Positions 6,553 through 15,710 of a stretch of DNA of 39,516 bases are shown piece by piece (the stretch's first letter is position 1; each line of letters starts with the position of its first letter). Below the pieces are notes generated by a model that was not told where the DNA came from, did not search any database, and worked only from the letters and a program-made list of their open reading frames with translations. The position numbers and the translations under genes are program-made. Source of the stretch: Myxococcota bacterium (GTDB taxonomy: Bacteria; Myxococcota_A; Bradymonadia; UBA7976; UBA1532). The DNA is taken from positions 1 through 39,516 of the forward strand of contig JAKLJY010000060.1 of assembly GCA_023150895.1 (NCBI GenBank), read 5' to 3'.

Positions 6553-7875
6553 ATGAACCGCCCCCGCCGCCGCCGTGCGCTGTGTTTCTGTCTCGCGACG
6601 ATGCCGTGGCAGGCGTGTGACACGGGGGATGCCGGTCCCGGGGGTGCGCGGGCGCGCACCGTCGACGAGACGCCGCCGGTCGTCGACGGGCGGGTGGCCG
6701 ACGCGCCGGACGCCGACCTGCGCGAACCGTCCGAACCGCCCGAACCGCCCCGGATCGAAGACATCCGCGCCGTGGTGCCCGGGGCGAACCTGCCGCCCGA
6801 GGTCTTGCTTCAGCGGGCGAACAACAACCTCGACCTCGTCGATCACGACGGGCGCCTCTACCTGGCGTTCCGGACGGCGTCGAACCATTTCGCGAGCGCG
6901 TCGACCCGCCTCTACGTCGTGAGCACGGAGGACGAGATATCCTGGCGGTTCGAGGGTGAGTTCTTCGAGGGCACGGACCTTCGCGAGCCCCGCTTGTTGT
7001 CGCTGAACGGTGAGCTCTTTCTCTACTACGCGGTGCTCGGGACGGATCGCCTCGCCTTCGAGCCTCAGGGCATGAAGCGCTCGGTCTACGAGGGCCCCGG
7101 CCGCTGGTCCGAACCCGAGTGGTTCTATGGCGAGGGCTTCATTCCCTGGCGCGTCAAGGTGCTGCCGGACGAGCCGGGCGTCGCCTATCTCGTGGCGTAC
7201 ATCGGCGGCGAGAACCTCTACGAGGTCGACGGGGAGGCCGTCTCGGTCCACTGGCTGCGGACGACGGACGGACGCAGTTTCGAACCCGCCGCACCCGACG
7301 CCCCGGACGCCCCCGTCGTCCTGCGGGGCGGCACTTCCGAGACCGACTTCACCCGGCTCGCGGACGGCACGGTCATCGCGGTGGCCCGCAACGAGGCGGG
7401 GGACGCCGAGGTCGGCTTCGGCTCGAAGATTTGCCGGGGGGAGGCGGCCTCGCCGGGGGTCTGGCGGTGTGCGGCCGACGTCCGTCGCTTCGACTCGCCG
7501 CTCGTCTTCGCGCACGAGGGGCGGGTGTACCTCATTGGCCGGCGCAACGTCACCCCGTCGGGGGCGTTCGATCTCGGCCGCGACGACCTGCCCCTCGCCG
7601 AGCAGGCCGTTCTCTATGCCGCCGACTACTGGAACAAACCGAAACGGTGCTCGCTGTGGGCGATCGACGCCGAGGCCCTGACCGCGACGTTCGTTCTCGA
7701 TCTCCCCTCGAAGGGCGACACGTGTTTCGCCAGCGCCGTCCCGCGCGGCCCGGACCGCTACCTGGTCTACAACTACAGCTCGCCGGTCGATGGCCCGGAT
7801 GTCGGCTGGCTCACGGGGCAAGCCGGCCCCACTCTCCTGTACCGCCAGATGCTCGTCTTTCCCGGGGTCCCATGA
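6553..7875 (+). CDS. Exported beta-propeller (glycosidase/sialidase-like) lipoprotein
   Basis: 440 residues. A basic N-terminus and the lipobox-like WQAC place a probable lipid-modified Cys at 22, followed by an Asp/Pro-rich linker to about residue 75. The body has repeated blade-like segments: NNLDLVDHDGRLYLAFRTA, LREPRLLSLNGELFLYYAV, SLVFAHEGRVYLIGRR-type strands and TDFTRLADGTVIAVARNEAG. These fit a five-bladed propeller such as GH43/GH130 or sialidase-like proteins. No catalytic assignment can be made with confidence. ATG 6553 is used; earlier codons in frame are non-coding in character. The stop overlaps the ppx start by four bases (ATGA), so the two genes are probably co-translated. Confidence 0.7.
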   Translation: MNRPRRRRALCFCLATMPWQACDTGDAGPGGARARTVDETPPVVDGRVADAPDADLREPSEPPEPPRIEDIRAVVPGANLPPEVLLQRANNNLDLVDHDGRLYLAFRTASNHFASASTRLYVVSTEDEISWRFEGEFFEGTDLREPRLLSLNGELFLYYAVLGTDRLAFEPQGMKRSVYEGPGRWSEPEWFYGEGFIPWRVKVLPDEPGVAYLVAYIGGENLYEVDGEAVSVHWLRTTDGRSFEPAAPDAPDAPVVLRGGTSETDFTRLADGTVIAVARNEAGDAEVGFGSKICRGEAASPGVWRCAADVRRFDSPLVFAHEGRVYLIGRRNVTPSGAFDLGRDDLPLAEQAVLYAADYWNKPKRCSLWAIDAEALTATFVLDLPSKGDTCFASAVPRGPDRYLVYNYSSPVDGPDVGWLTGQAGPTLLYRQMLVFPGVP

Positions 7876-9383
7876 CCGAGACCGAAAAGCCCGCCGTCGT
7901 CGCCGCCGTCGACCTGGGCTCCAACAGCTTCCACCTCGTCGTCGCGCGCATCGAACACGCCCAGGTGCGGGTCGTCGACCGCATCCGCGAGCCCGTGGCC
8001 CTGGCCGCGGGGTTCGACGCCAAACGCGCCCTGGATGCGGACACGCAGGAGCGCGCCCTCGCCTGCCTCGCGCGCTTCGGTCAGCGCCTGCGCGAGATGC
8101 ACCCGGGCAGCGTGCGGGCCGTGGGCACCAGCGCCTTGCGAGAGGCCGCCAACGCCCGCGCCTTTCTCGCCCGGGCCGAGGGCGCACTGGGCCACCCCAT
8201 CGAGGTCGTGTCCGGTCAGGAGGAGGCGCGCCTGATCTACGCGGGCGTCGCGCACACGCAGACGGGGGAGCCGACGGTGGGGGTCGCCCGCCGTCTGGTG
8301 GTCGACATCGGCGGCGGCAGCACCGAGCTCATCCTGGGCGAGGGCATGACCCCGAAGCGAATGGACAGCCTGCGCATGGGCTGTGTCAGCTTCAGCCAGC
8401 GCTTCTTTCCCGGCGGGCGGCTGACGGAGGACGGGTTTCTGCGGGCGGGCGTCGCGGCGCGGCAGGAGCTGCAGACGATCGTCGAGATCTACCGCTCGCG
8501 GGGCTGGGGCAAGGCCATCGGTTCGTCGGGGACGATCCTCAGCGCCGAACAGATGCTGCGCGAGCTGAGCCCCACGGAGGACGGCCTGAGCGTCCGGGGG
8601 CTGCGTCGTTTGATCAAGGCGGTGATCGCCGCCGAGAACGTGGCGCGACTGGCCCTGCCGGGCCTGAAGCCCGAGCGCGCGGCCCAGATTGCCGGCGGAC
8701 TGGCCATCCTGGAGGCCGTCCTCGACAGCTTGGGCGTCGATCGCATGGAGACGTCGAGCGGCGCGCTCCGCGAGGGCGTGCTCTACGACCTCCTCGGCCG
8801 CATTCGTCATGAGGACGTCCGCGAGCCGACGGTCGCGGCGATGATGCTGCGCTACCACGTGGAAAAGACGCAGGCGGACCGGGTCGAACAGACGGCGCTC
8901 GACATGCAGGAACAGATTGCCGGGGCGTGGCAGCTCGAGGGCGAGACGCCGCGGCAGTTTCTGCAATGGGCGGCGCGTTTGCACGAGATCGGGCTGAGCG
9001 TCTCGTGGTCGGGGTATCACAAACACAGCGCCTACCTCGTCGAGCACGCCGAGATGCCCGGCTTCTCGCGGGACGATCAGCGGTTCCTGGCGGCCATCCT
9101 GCTCGGGCACCGGCGCAAGCTGTCACGCGAGGCGTTCGCCGAGCTCGCGGGGGAGCGCCGGACGCTGGCGATTCACCTCTGTGTGCTGTTGCGTCTCGCC
9201 GCACGCCTCAACCGGAGCCGGGCGAGCACGCCGTTGCCCGAGCTGGAGGTCACGGCCGCCAAGGGGCGCCTCACGATGCGGTTCCCGCCTGCCTGGCTCG
9301 ACGCCCATCCGTTGACCCGCGCCGATCTGGCCGAGGAGGTGGAGGCGTTTGGCGCCGTTGGCCTGCAGCTGCGGTTCGAGTAG
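7872..9383 (+). CDS. ppx: Exopolyphosphatase / guanosine pentaphosphate phosphatase (Ppx/GppA)
   Basis: Cytoplasmic enzyme that hydrolyses inorganic polyphosphate from the end and/or pppGpp to ppGpp. 503 residues. The ASKHA-fold signatures are all present: phosphate 1 loop VDLGSNSFHLVVA, GTSALREAANA, the catalytic Glu region SGQEEARLIYAGV, phosphate 2 loop VDIGGGSTELILG, and SSGTI. The C-terminal half has the HD-like helical domain (LHEIGLSVSWSGYHKHSAYL, ILLGHRRK). The length matches the long Ppx type. It overlaps the propeller gene by four bases. ppk lies 3.4 kb away on the opposite strand, so synthesis and degradation of polyphosphate are encoded in one neighbourhood. Confidence 0.93.
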   Translation: MTETEKPAVVAAVDLGSNSFHLVVARIEHAQVRVVDRIREPVALAAGFDAKRALDADTQERALACLARFGQRLREMHPGSVRAVGTSALREAANARAFLARAEGALGHPIEVVSGQEEARLIYAGVAHTQTGEPTVGVARRLVVDIGGGSTELILGEGMTPKRMDSLRMGCVSFSQRFFPGGRLTEDGFLRAGVAARQELQTIVEIYRSRGWGKAIGSSGTILSAEQMLRELSPTEDGLSVRGLRRLIKAVIAAENVARLALPGLKPERAAQIAGGLAILEAVLDSLGVDRMETSSGALREGVLYDLLGRIRHEDVREPTVAAMMLRYHVEKTQADRVEQTALDMQEQIAGAWQLEGETPRQFLQWAARLHEIGLSVSWSGYHKHSAYLVEHAEMPGFSRDDQRFLAAILLGHRRKLSREAFAELAGERRTLAIHLCVLLRLAARLNRSRASTPLPELEVTAAKGRLTMRFPPAWLDAHPLTRADLAEEVEAFGAVGLQLRFE

Positions 9384-9435
9384 GTCGGTGCCGGTCGGGC
9401 GTGACGCCGAGCCGCCCGCCGTGGATGATGTCGAC

Positions 9436-10365
9436 ATGGTGTCTTCGAGTCAGCGTGCGCGACGCGTTCCGGCCCGCGGCCTCGGGCTCGGTCTTCTGTT
9501 TGCGCTGAGCGCTTGTCAGGGGGAGACGACGGCCGCCGCGTGCGCCGTGGACCTCGACTGCCCGGCCGGCGGCGGCATCTGCGACGACGGCGCGTGTCGT
9601 GTGCTGGCCTGCCGCGGTCGTGGCGACTGTCCCTCGGGCACCTGCGGGCTCGACGGGGTCTGCAAGCCCGCGGAGTGTGATCCGACGCGACCCTGCGAGG
9701 GCGGTTTCACCTGCCACGAGGGCCTCTGCCGTTCGCCCGAGGCCGCCGGCCGGGAGGTCGGGGTCACGACCTGGGACACCTACATCGTCCCGAGCCCGTT
9801 GCCGCCGGACGCCTTTCGCGCGGACGCCGCGCCCGATGCGGCGGTGCAGGTCGAGCCCGATGCGCGACGGCCGCATCGACCAGACGCCGCCGAGCCCCCG
9901 GCGGACGCCCGCGTTGCCCCCGGAAACGACGCAAGCGATCCCGATGCCGTTTTGCACGCCGACCCCGATGCAGGCCCGCGCCTCGCGGGGTTCTTCGCGT
10001 TGACGTTCGCGTTCGATCACGGCGACTGTGCGCTCCGCGAACCCGCCGCGCCGAAGGACCTCTGGGTCGAGGAGGGGGAGGGCTTTGCGCTGCTCGGTCG
10101 TTTGACGACGGCGGGCGGCGGCACGGGGGTCGACCTCGTCGGGCAGCGCGACGGGGCGGCGCTGCATCTGCGGTTGACGGCGCCCCTGCTGGTGATCCCG
10201 CTCTGCGAGACGCATCTCGATCTCGCCCTCGAGCTCGTCCTCGACGATGACGGGACCCTGAGCGGCCTGGCCGACTGGCATACGTTCACGGCGGCCGCCG
10301 AATGTGCGGCGCCCGTGGACTGCCACCGCTACGACCGCGTCGACGGGCGATCACCCGCGCAGTGA
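9436..10365 (+). CDS. Cys-rich lipoprotein with Asp/Pro linker, unknown function
   Basis: 309 residues. The lipobox LFALSAC gives Cys27. Residues about 33-105 hold a run of short disulfide-type motifs (CAVDLDCPAGGGICDDGAC, CRGRGDCPSGTCGLDGVC, CDPTRPCEGGFTCHEGLC), as in extracellular myxobacterial proteins. A linker rich in PDA repeats follows (about 130-190). The C-terminal globular domain of about 120 residues contains FALTFAFDHGDCALREP and PLCETHLDLALELVLDDDGTL. The last part looks like a beta-sandwich, but I cannot name it. It follows ppx by 52 bases on the same strand and converges on the polyphosphate operon. Confidence 0.7.
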   Translation: MVSSSQRARRVPARGLGLGLLFALSACQGETTAAACAVDLDCPAGGGICDDGACRVLACRGRGDCPSGTCGLDGVCKPAECDPTRPCEGGFTCHEGLCRSPEAAGREVGVTTWDTYIVPSPLPPDAFRADAAPDAAVQVEPDARRPHRPDAAEPPADARVAPGNDASDPDAVLHADPDAGPRLAGFFALTFAFDHGDCALREPAAPKDLWVEEGEGFALLGRLTTAGGGTGVDLVGQRDGAALHLRLTAPLLVIPLCETHLDLALELVLDDDGTLSGLADWHTFTAAAECAAPVDCHRYDRVDGRSPAQ

Positions 10366-10380
10366 GGGCCCGCGCCGACC

Positions 10381-12717
10381 TCAGTCGAGATCGGCGACGA
10401 GCTTCAGGGCGGTGTTCCCCTTCGAGTCGACGATGGGGGACCACCCGATGGTCGACGGCGCACCGGCGCGCTTCAGGCGCTTCAGCACGCGGTCGCCCTT
10501 GAGCGCCGCCATGTCCTGCAAGAGCGCCCGGTAGGCCGAGAAGACGAATTTCGCCCCGGCGAGCAGGGACTCCGTCTCGGGGGGCGCGTTGCCGGCCGCG
10601 AGGACCGCTTCGAGCTCGGCGACGCGCTTCACGTAGGCCGTCTCCTGACCGAGTTCGATCTGCAGTTCGTTGACCAGCATCGTGTGCAGGACCTTCTCCG
10701 GCGGGAGCGCCGTGGCGATCGTCCGCGCATCGGCGGGGATGCTCTGCCACTCCTGCGCGGTCACCACGTCCGTCCAATCGAAGGTGTCGATCAGGAAGTT
10801 GCCCCACGCCCGGTCACTGGCCGGGACGTAGAACTCGCGGGCCTGATCGAACCAGAGCGCCTGGGCCAGCGTGCCCGCGTACTCAATCTGGCGGCGGGCC
10901 TGCTTGAGGTCTTCGAGGCGCAGGGCGAGACCGAGCGCCGGCCAATCGGTCGCCGTCAGCTCGGTCAGGGTGCGGAAGCCCTCGGCGTTGGCGGCCTTCT
11001 GCGCGGTGACGAAGGCGTTGAAAGCGCCGACGGCGGCCGTCGGGTCCATGGCCGCATACTTGGGCAAGAAGGGCGCGACGGCGCGGTACACGCCGAGACC
11101 GCTCTCCAACGAAATGCAATAGGAAATGAACGGTGCGACGTAGGCATCGAACCGGGTGTCGGTGGCGCCGACGAGCTCGCGCTCGGCCTCGTCGAGCAAC
11201 GGACCGGCCTCGTGGTACAGGGCGTCGATGCCTTCGGCGACCGCGCGGCGCAGGTTCAGGCCGGCGATGTCCGTCGGGGCGACCGCGCCGGGGAGCAACG
11301 CGTCGACCTCGGCGTCGGTGGTCTCCGGGCGAACGGCCGTCGCGGCGGCGAGCGCGCGGGTGCGGAGCAGGCTGCCGTCGGCGATGCCGCGCGCGATGGA
11401 CTCGAGCTGCGAGATGGTGCCCTCGAGTGCCGGGGGGAGGCGACCGGCGGCCCGGGCCTCGTCGATGAGCGCGACGACCGAGGTGAGACGCGTCTTGCCG
11501 AGCTGATGGAGCCGGCGGACGCTCTCGATGGGCGCCTCGTTGAGGTGGAACCGACTGCGGATCGAGCGCAGGTGGGCCTTCGGGTCGAGGAGCAGGACGT
11601 CGTCGCGGCCGGCGAGATCGGGCAGGACGCCGAGTTCGCGCAGCTTCTCGTACACGACCTTGACGGGCGCGACGGCTTCCGCCTGCCCGCCGTAACCCCA
11701 CTTGACCTTGCCCCGCCGGATGTCCTCGTCGAGGGTGGCGAGGTGCTGCTCGCCCTCGGTCCGCACGTCGAGCTTGTCCGTGCGCTTGATGCCGTCGGGA
11801 TCGATGCCGGTGTCGAACTTCGCGCCGATCAGGAGGCGGCGCACGACCGCGTCCGAGTCCCAACGCGCCCGGGCGCGCAGAGTCATCCGGTTCTTCAGGA
11901 GCTGGAAGTCGCCGGTGTCGTAGTAGGTGTCGTCCATCTTGTCGGTGCCGAGCGAGAGTTCGCGCCGGAGGCTCTGCGAGTCGACGGCGAACCGCTCGCT
12001 CTCGATGGTCAGCACCGTGAAGGGGAAGCTCTCGCGCAGGCCGTGCGCGGTCGAGTCCCAGGGCATCTCGTCGACGCCGAAACCGGCCGTGAAGGCCTCG
12101 AAGTCGGCGTTCTTTCGCAGGCGATCGTACTCGGTGCGCCCGCTGGCGTCTTTGGTCGTCAGGATGGCCCGCAGCTGCGCGCCGGTCAGGCCGGTGACGT
12201 ACATCGCGCCCTCGAGTTCGACGTTGTCGCGCGTCCAGCCGCCGCCCGTGCTGGTGCCGAACGTCGTCGAGTCGATGTACGGCCGCGTCGTCAGGTCCGG
12301 TTCGCACCGGGGTCTGATGTGCCCGACGATGCGATCGAGCGTGTTCTTGCCGACGAACTTGATCGCGTCGAGCTCGTCGAGGGAGTCGAAGATGTCGTCG
12401 TCGGCGGTGCCCGGCGTGGCGTCCGGCCCGTGGCGGTGCGCGACGATGCCCGCGGCGGCGTTGCGGCGCACCCCCATGCCCTCGAGTTCGGAGACGAGGG
12501 CGGTCGACTCGTTGACGAGCTTCAGGGCTTCGATGAGCTGACACGCCGTATAGGTGCCATCGGCCTTCAGGGCGGCCCCACCGAAGGCGTCGTCGGCGGC
12601 GTCTGCGGGGGCGGGCGGACTCTCCGATGCCGACTCCTGGCAGCCCGCGCCGAGCGCGAGCAGGGCCGTCGAGGCGAGCGTGACGAGGCGGAGGGACGTG
12701 GCGAGTCGAGTGGCCAT
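10381..12717 (-). CDS. Large lipoprotein with helix-hairpin-helix and CYTH/TTM-like domains
   Basis: 778 residues. The signal peptide has lipobox LALGAGC (Cys26). Residues about 58-135 resemble a ComEA-type HhH module (LIEALKLVNEST, AAAGIVAHR, FDSLDELDAIKFVGKNTL). Residues about 238-360 carry CYTH/triphosphate-tunnel signatures: IESERF (an ExExK-like start with Arg), YYDTGDFQLLKNRMTLRARA, then GAKFD and LDVRTEG. The remaining 400 residues are helix-rich (ARRQIEYAGTLAQAL, ETAYVKRVAELEAVLAAG). CYTH folds bind polyphosphate or triphosphates, and this gene is the third in a sixA-ppk run, 69 bases after ppk. A polyphosphate-related envelope role is inferred only. CGGAGCG supports ATG 12717. Confidence 0.72.
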   Translation of the reverse strand: MATRLATSLRLVTLASTALLALGAGCQESASESPPAPADAADDAFGGAALKADGTYTACQLIEALKLVNESTALVSELEGMGVRRNAAAGIVAHRHGPDATPGTADDDIFDSLDELDAIKFVGKNTLDRIVGHIRPRCEPDLTTRPYIDSTTFGTSTGGGWTRDNVELEGAMYVTGLTGAQLRAILTTKDASGRTEYDRLRKNADFEAFTAGFGVDEMPWDSTAHGLRESFPFTVLTIESERFAVDSQSLRRELSLGTDKMDDTYYDTGDFQLLKNRMTLRARARWDSDAVVRRLLIGAKFDTGIDPDGIKRTDKLDVRTEGEQHLATLDEDIRRGKVKWGYGGQAEAVAPVKVVYEKLRELGVLPDLAGRDDVLLLDPKAHLRSIRSRFHLNEAPIESVRRLHQLGKTRLTSVVALIDEARAAGRLPPALEGTISQLESIARGIADGSLLRTRALAAATAVRPETTDAEVDALLPGAVAPTDIAGLNLRRAVAEGIDALYHEAGPLLDEAERELVGATDTRFDAYVAPFISYCISLESGLGVYRAVAPFLPKYAAMDPTAAVGAFNAFVTAQKAANAEGFRTLTELTATDWPALGLALRLEDLKQARRQIEYAGTLAQALWFDQAREFYVPASDRAWGNFLIDTFDWTDVVTAQEWQSIPADARTIATALPPEKVLHTMLVNELQIELGQETAYVKRVAELEAVLAAGNAPPETESLLAGAKFVFSAYRALLQDMAALKGDRVLKRLKRAGAPSTIGWSPIVDSKGNTALKLVADLD

Positions 12718-12786
12718 GTAGGGGGCGCTCCGGGGGATCGGATCGGAATCGCCCGGGCGCAATGCACGAACCGTGCCAGGCCCGTG

Positions 12787-15003
12787 TCAGTCCTCGGGCA
12801 TTGGGGCCCCGCCGAGGCGCTGCATCAGGAGTTGCTGGGCGCTGACCGGCTTCTCCCGACCGGCCTCGGCCCGCGACCAGTGGCCCTCCGCGTTCAGCGT
12901 CCAGGCCTGCAAGGTGTCGGCGAGGCAGGCCGTCAGCCCTTCTCCGACGACCCGGTTGCGCAGCGGCGTGGAATCGAGGGGAAACGCCGACTCGGTGCGG
13001 CGGAAGAAGTTGCGGGCCATCCAGTCGGCGCTGCTGCAGAAGACGAGATCGGCTCCGCCCGCGCGGAAGTAGAAGATGCGGCTGTGCTCGAGATACCGCC
13101 CCACGATGGAGCGCACCGTGATGTTCTCGCTGACCCCGGGGATGCCCGGCCGCAGGCAGCAGACCCCGCGCACGATGAGGTCGATCTGCACGCCGGCCTG
13201 GGACGCCCGGTAGAGGGCCTGAATGACCTTCGGCTCGGCGAGCGCGTTCATCTTCGCGACGATGCGCGCCGGGGTGCCGGCCTGAGCGTGCTGAATCTCC
13301 TCGTCGATGAGCTCGAGGACCCGCTCGTGCAGCGTAAACGGTGACTGCAGCAGCTTGCGCAACGGCCGGACCTTGCCGGGACCCGTGAGCTGCATGAAGA
13401 GGTTGTGGACGTCCTCGCCGAGCCGGCGCCCGGCCGTGAGCAGGCTGAAGTCCGTGTATTGGCGCGTCGTGCGGATGTGGTAGTTGCCCGTGCCAAGGTG
13501 GACGTACCGGCGCAGGCCATTGCCCTCGCGGCGGACGATCAGCAGGAGCTTGGCGTGCGTCTTGTGGCCGACGATGCCGTACGCCACCGTCGCCCCGACC
13601 TCCTGCAGGCGCGTCGCGAGGTGGATGTTGCGCTCCTCGTCGAAGCGGGCGCGCAGCTCGACGACCGCCGTGACCTCCTTGCCGTTGCGGGCCGCCTGCA
13701 GCAGGGCCTCGACGAGCGGCGAGTCGGCCCCGGTGCGGTACAGGGTCATCTTGATGGCGAGCACGTCCTTGTCGACGGCGGCCTGGTGCAGCAGGTCCAC
13801 CACGGGCATGAATGACTGATACGGGTGGTGAAGCAGGACGTCGTTGCGGCGCAGCAGCTCGAAGAGGTCGTCGGCGCGGGCGACCTCGGGGGGCACCGCG
13901 GGGCTGAACGGCGGGAACTTGAGGTCGGGCCGATCGACGAGGTCGTAGATGGCGTCGAGGCGATGCAGGTTCACCGGCCCGTTGACCCGGAAGAGCGCCT
14001 GCCGCGTCAGGTTGAACTTCTGGAGCAGGAACTTGGTGATCCGCGCCTTGCACTTGTCGTCGACCTCGATGCGGACGGCCTCGCCCCACTTTCGGTTGGG
14101 GAGCTCGCCCTTCAGGGCCGAGAGCAGGTCGTGGGCCTCTTCTTCGTCGACCCAGAGGTCGCTGTCGCGCGTGACCCGGAACTGATGGCATCCGAGCACC
14201 CGCATGCCGGGGAAGATGTCCCCGATATGGGCGTGGATGATGGACGAGAGCAGCACGAACTCGTGCGACGACTCCGAGACCTCACGGGGCAGCGCGATCA
14301 GGCGCGGCAGGCAGCGGGGAACCTGGAGAACCGCAATCCCGCTGTCCCGGCCGAAGGCATCGGGACCGTCGAGCGATACGACGAACGTGAGCGCCTTGTT
14401 CAGGATGCGCGGGAAGGGGTGCGCGGGGTCGAGCCCCATGGGCGTCAGGACGGGCAGGACGTGCTGTTCGAAGTGGTCCTCGACCCACGCGCGCTGCTCC
14501 GGCGAGAGTTCGCCCCGCTTGCGGATCCGGATGCCCTCGGCCGCGAGCGCCGGGAGCAGCTGGTCGTTGAGCACCCGGTACTGCTGCTCCACGAGCTCGT
14601 GGGCCCGCTCGCTGACCCGCGCCAGCGCGTCCTGGGGGGAGAGGCCCTCCGGCCCGATGCCGGTCACGTTGTAGGCGAGCTGCTCGCGCAGGCCCGCCAC
14701 GCGGATTTCGTAGAACTCGTCGAGGTTGGTGCTCGCGATCGTCAGGTACCGCAAGCGCTCGAGCAGCGGCACGCGCGGATCCTCGGCCTGTGCCAGCACC
14801 CGGAAGTTGAACTCGAGCTGAGAGAGCTCCCGGTTGATGAAGAGGCTCGGGTCATCGAGGCTGCGGGCCGCCGCACCGATGCGCGGGGGGCGCGGCGCGG
14901 GCGGGGGCGCGGTGGTCTCGGGCTCGGGGACGGCGGCGACGTCTTCGCCGGCCGGGTCGTCGACGGTCGGGACGGCGCGCAGCGAGCGGGCTCTCGGGGC
15001 CAT
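12787..15003 (-). CDS. ppk: Polyphosphate kinase 1
   Basis: Reversibly polymerises the gamma-phosphate of ATP into inorganic polyphosphate. 738 residues, the normal PPK1 size. Residues 1-50 are a Pro/Ala-rich extension. The N domain begins at DPSLFINRELSQLEFNFRVL, followed by the helical head domain (LRYLTIASTNLDEFYEIRVA). The two catalytic domains contain the phospho-accepting His region GHKTHAKLLLIVRREG, VHLGTGNYHIRTTRQYTDFS and the second conserved His in YLEHSRIFYF. ATG 15003 was chosen because the N domain starts soon after. It lies 26 bases downstream of sixA and upstream of the HhH-CYTH lipoprotein, all on one strand. Confidence 0.95.
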   Translation of the reverse strand: MAPRARSLRAVPTVDDPAGEDVAAVPEPETTAPPPAPRPPRIGAAARSLDDPSLFINRELSQLEFNFRVLAQAEDPRVPLLERLRYLTIASTNLDEFYEIRVAGLREQLAYNVTGIGPEGLSPQDALARVSERAHELVEQQYRVLNDQLLPALAAEGIRIRKRGELSPEQRAWVEDHFEQHVLPVLTPMGLDPAHPFPRILNKALTFVVSLDGPDAFGRDSGIAVLQVPRCLPRLIALPREVSESSHEFVLLSSIIHAHIGDIFPGMRVLGCHQFRVTRDSDLWVDEEEAHDLLSALKGELPNRKWGEAVRIEVDDKCKARITKFLLQKFNLTRQALFRVNGPVNLHRLDAIYDLVDRPDLKFPPFSPAVPPEVARADDLFELLRRNDVLLHHPYQSFMPVVDLLHQAAVDKDVLAIKMTLYRTGADSPLVEALLQAARNGKEVTAVVELRARFDEERNIHLATRLQEVGATVAYGIVGHKTHAKLLLIVRREGNGLRRYVHLGTGNYHIRTTRQYTDFSLLTAGRRLGEDVHNLFMQLTGPGKVRPLRKLLQSPFTLHERVLELIDEEIQHAQAGTPARIVAKMNALAEPKVIQALYRASQAGVQIDLIVRGVCCLRPGIPGVSENITVRSIVGRYLEHSRIFYFRAGGADLVFCSSADWMARNFFRRTESAFPLDSTPLRNRVVGEGLTACLADTLQAWTLNAEGHWSRAEAGREKPVSAQQLLMQRLGGAPMPED

Positions 15004-15029
15004 GGCGGGGTCTCTCCTGCGTGGCGCGC

Positions 15030-15542
15030 TCAGCGGGCCGACGCACACGTTCGCAAGACGGACGGAGGCAGAAAAGCACGGAGGCTGAAGGCCCCGGGTG
15101 CCGGTGTCTCGGCGTCGAGCCAGGCGACGCCGCCCTTCTTCCAGCGCAAGGCCATCGGGGGAGCGCCGGCGCCGTGGGGCAGAAGGCAGTGGAGCAGCTC
15201 GCTCAGGTAGGGTTCGTGGCCCACGCACGCGACGCGACGGGCGCCGCCGCACTCGGCGAGGACTGCGCGCGCCGTCACGGCGTCCGCGGGCGTGCACAGC
15301 AGCGCCGAGGCCGCGGAGTGGCCGTCCACGAGGGGCCGCAGACGGGCGGCGGTCTCGGCGGCACGGCGCCAGGGGCTGTGGAGCACCCGATCGAACCGCA
15401 CGCCGAGGCGATCGAGCCCGGCGACGGCGGCGTCGAACCGCACGATGCCCTCGGGCGTCAGGGGCCGGTCGGCATCCGGACGGTCGACACCCCAGTCCTC
15501 GCGGTCGACCGCGATGGCATGACGAATCAGGTACAGGTCCAC
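15030..15542 (-). CDS. sixA: Phosphohistidine phosphatase SixA-like (histidine phosphatase superfamily)
   Basis: Small 170-residue histidine phosphatase. The RHG-type catalytic motif is at the very start (DLYLIRHAIAVD, Arg7-His8), with HSPWRRAAETA carrying the second Arg and VGHEPYLSELL the second His. SixA proteins dephosphorylate phosphohistidine on signalling proteins. GTG 15542 is preferred because family members begin directly with this strand; the upstream frame adds 21 unrelated residues. It is first in a probable operon with ppk, 26 bases apart. PPK1 carries a phosphohistidine intermediate, so a link is conceivable, but that is inference. Confidence 0.85.
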   Translation of the reverse strand: MDLYLIRHAIAVDREDWGVDRPDADRPLTPEGIVRFDAAVAGLDRLGVRFDRVLHSPWRRAAETAARLRPLVDGHSAASALLCTPADAVTARAVLAECGGARRVACVGHEPYLSELLHCLLPHGAGAPPMALRWKKGGVAWLDAETPAPGAFSLRAFLPPSVLRTCASAR

Positions 15543-15710
15543 GTCCGCATCTTCGCGCGGAACCGACCGGCGGTCCACGAAACGAAACACGATTGCACAT
15601 TGCACGGGGCCGGGGCGAAGGGGTACAAGCCGCGTCCCGATCCCGCCTCACTCGCCCGGCGGCGCTGGCCCGGAACCATGGCCCGGACCGCAGGGGCGCC
15701 AGGATGCCCG

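Noticed and set aside
10684-14191. Long open frames (over 800 residues) on both strands overlapping ppk and the HhH-CYTH lipoprotein
   Set aside because: They are Arg/Gly/Pro-rich shadows caused by high GC; the opposite frames carry clear PPK1 and CYTH motifs.
15600-15629. Sigma-70 promoter for the ZIP-like gene (TTGCAC-N18-TACAAG)
   Set aside because: The -35 matches at only three positions and the spacing is 18; too weak to list.
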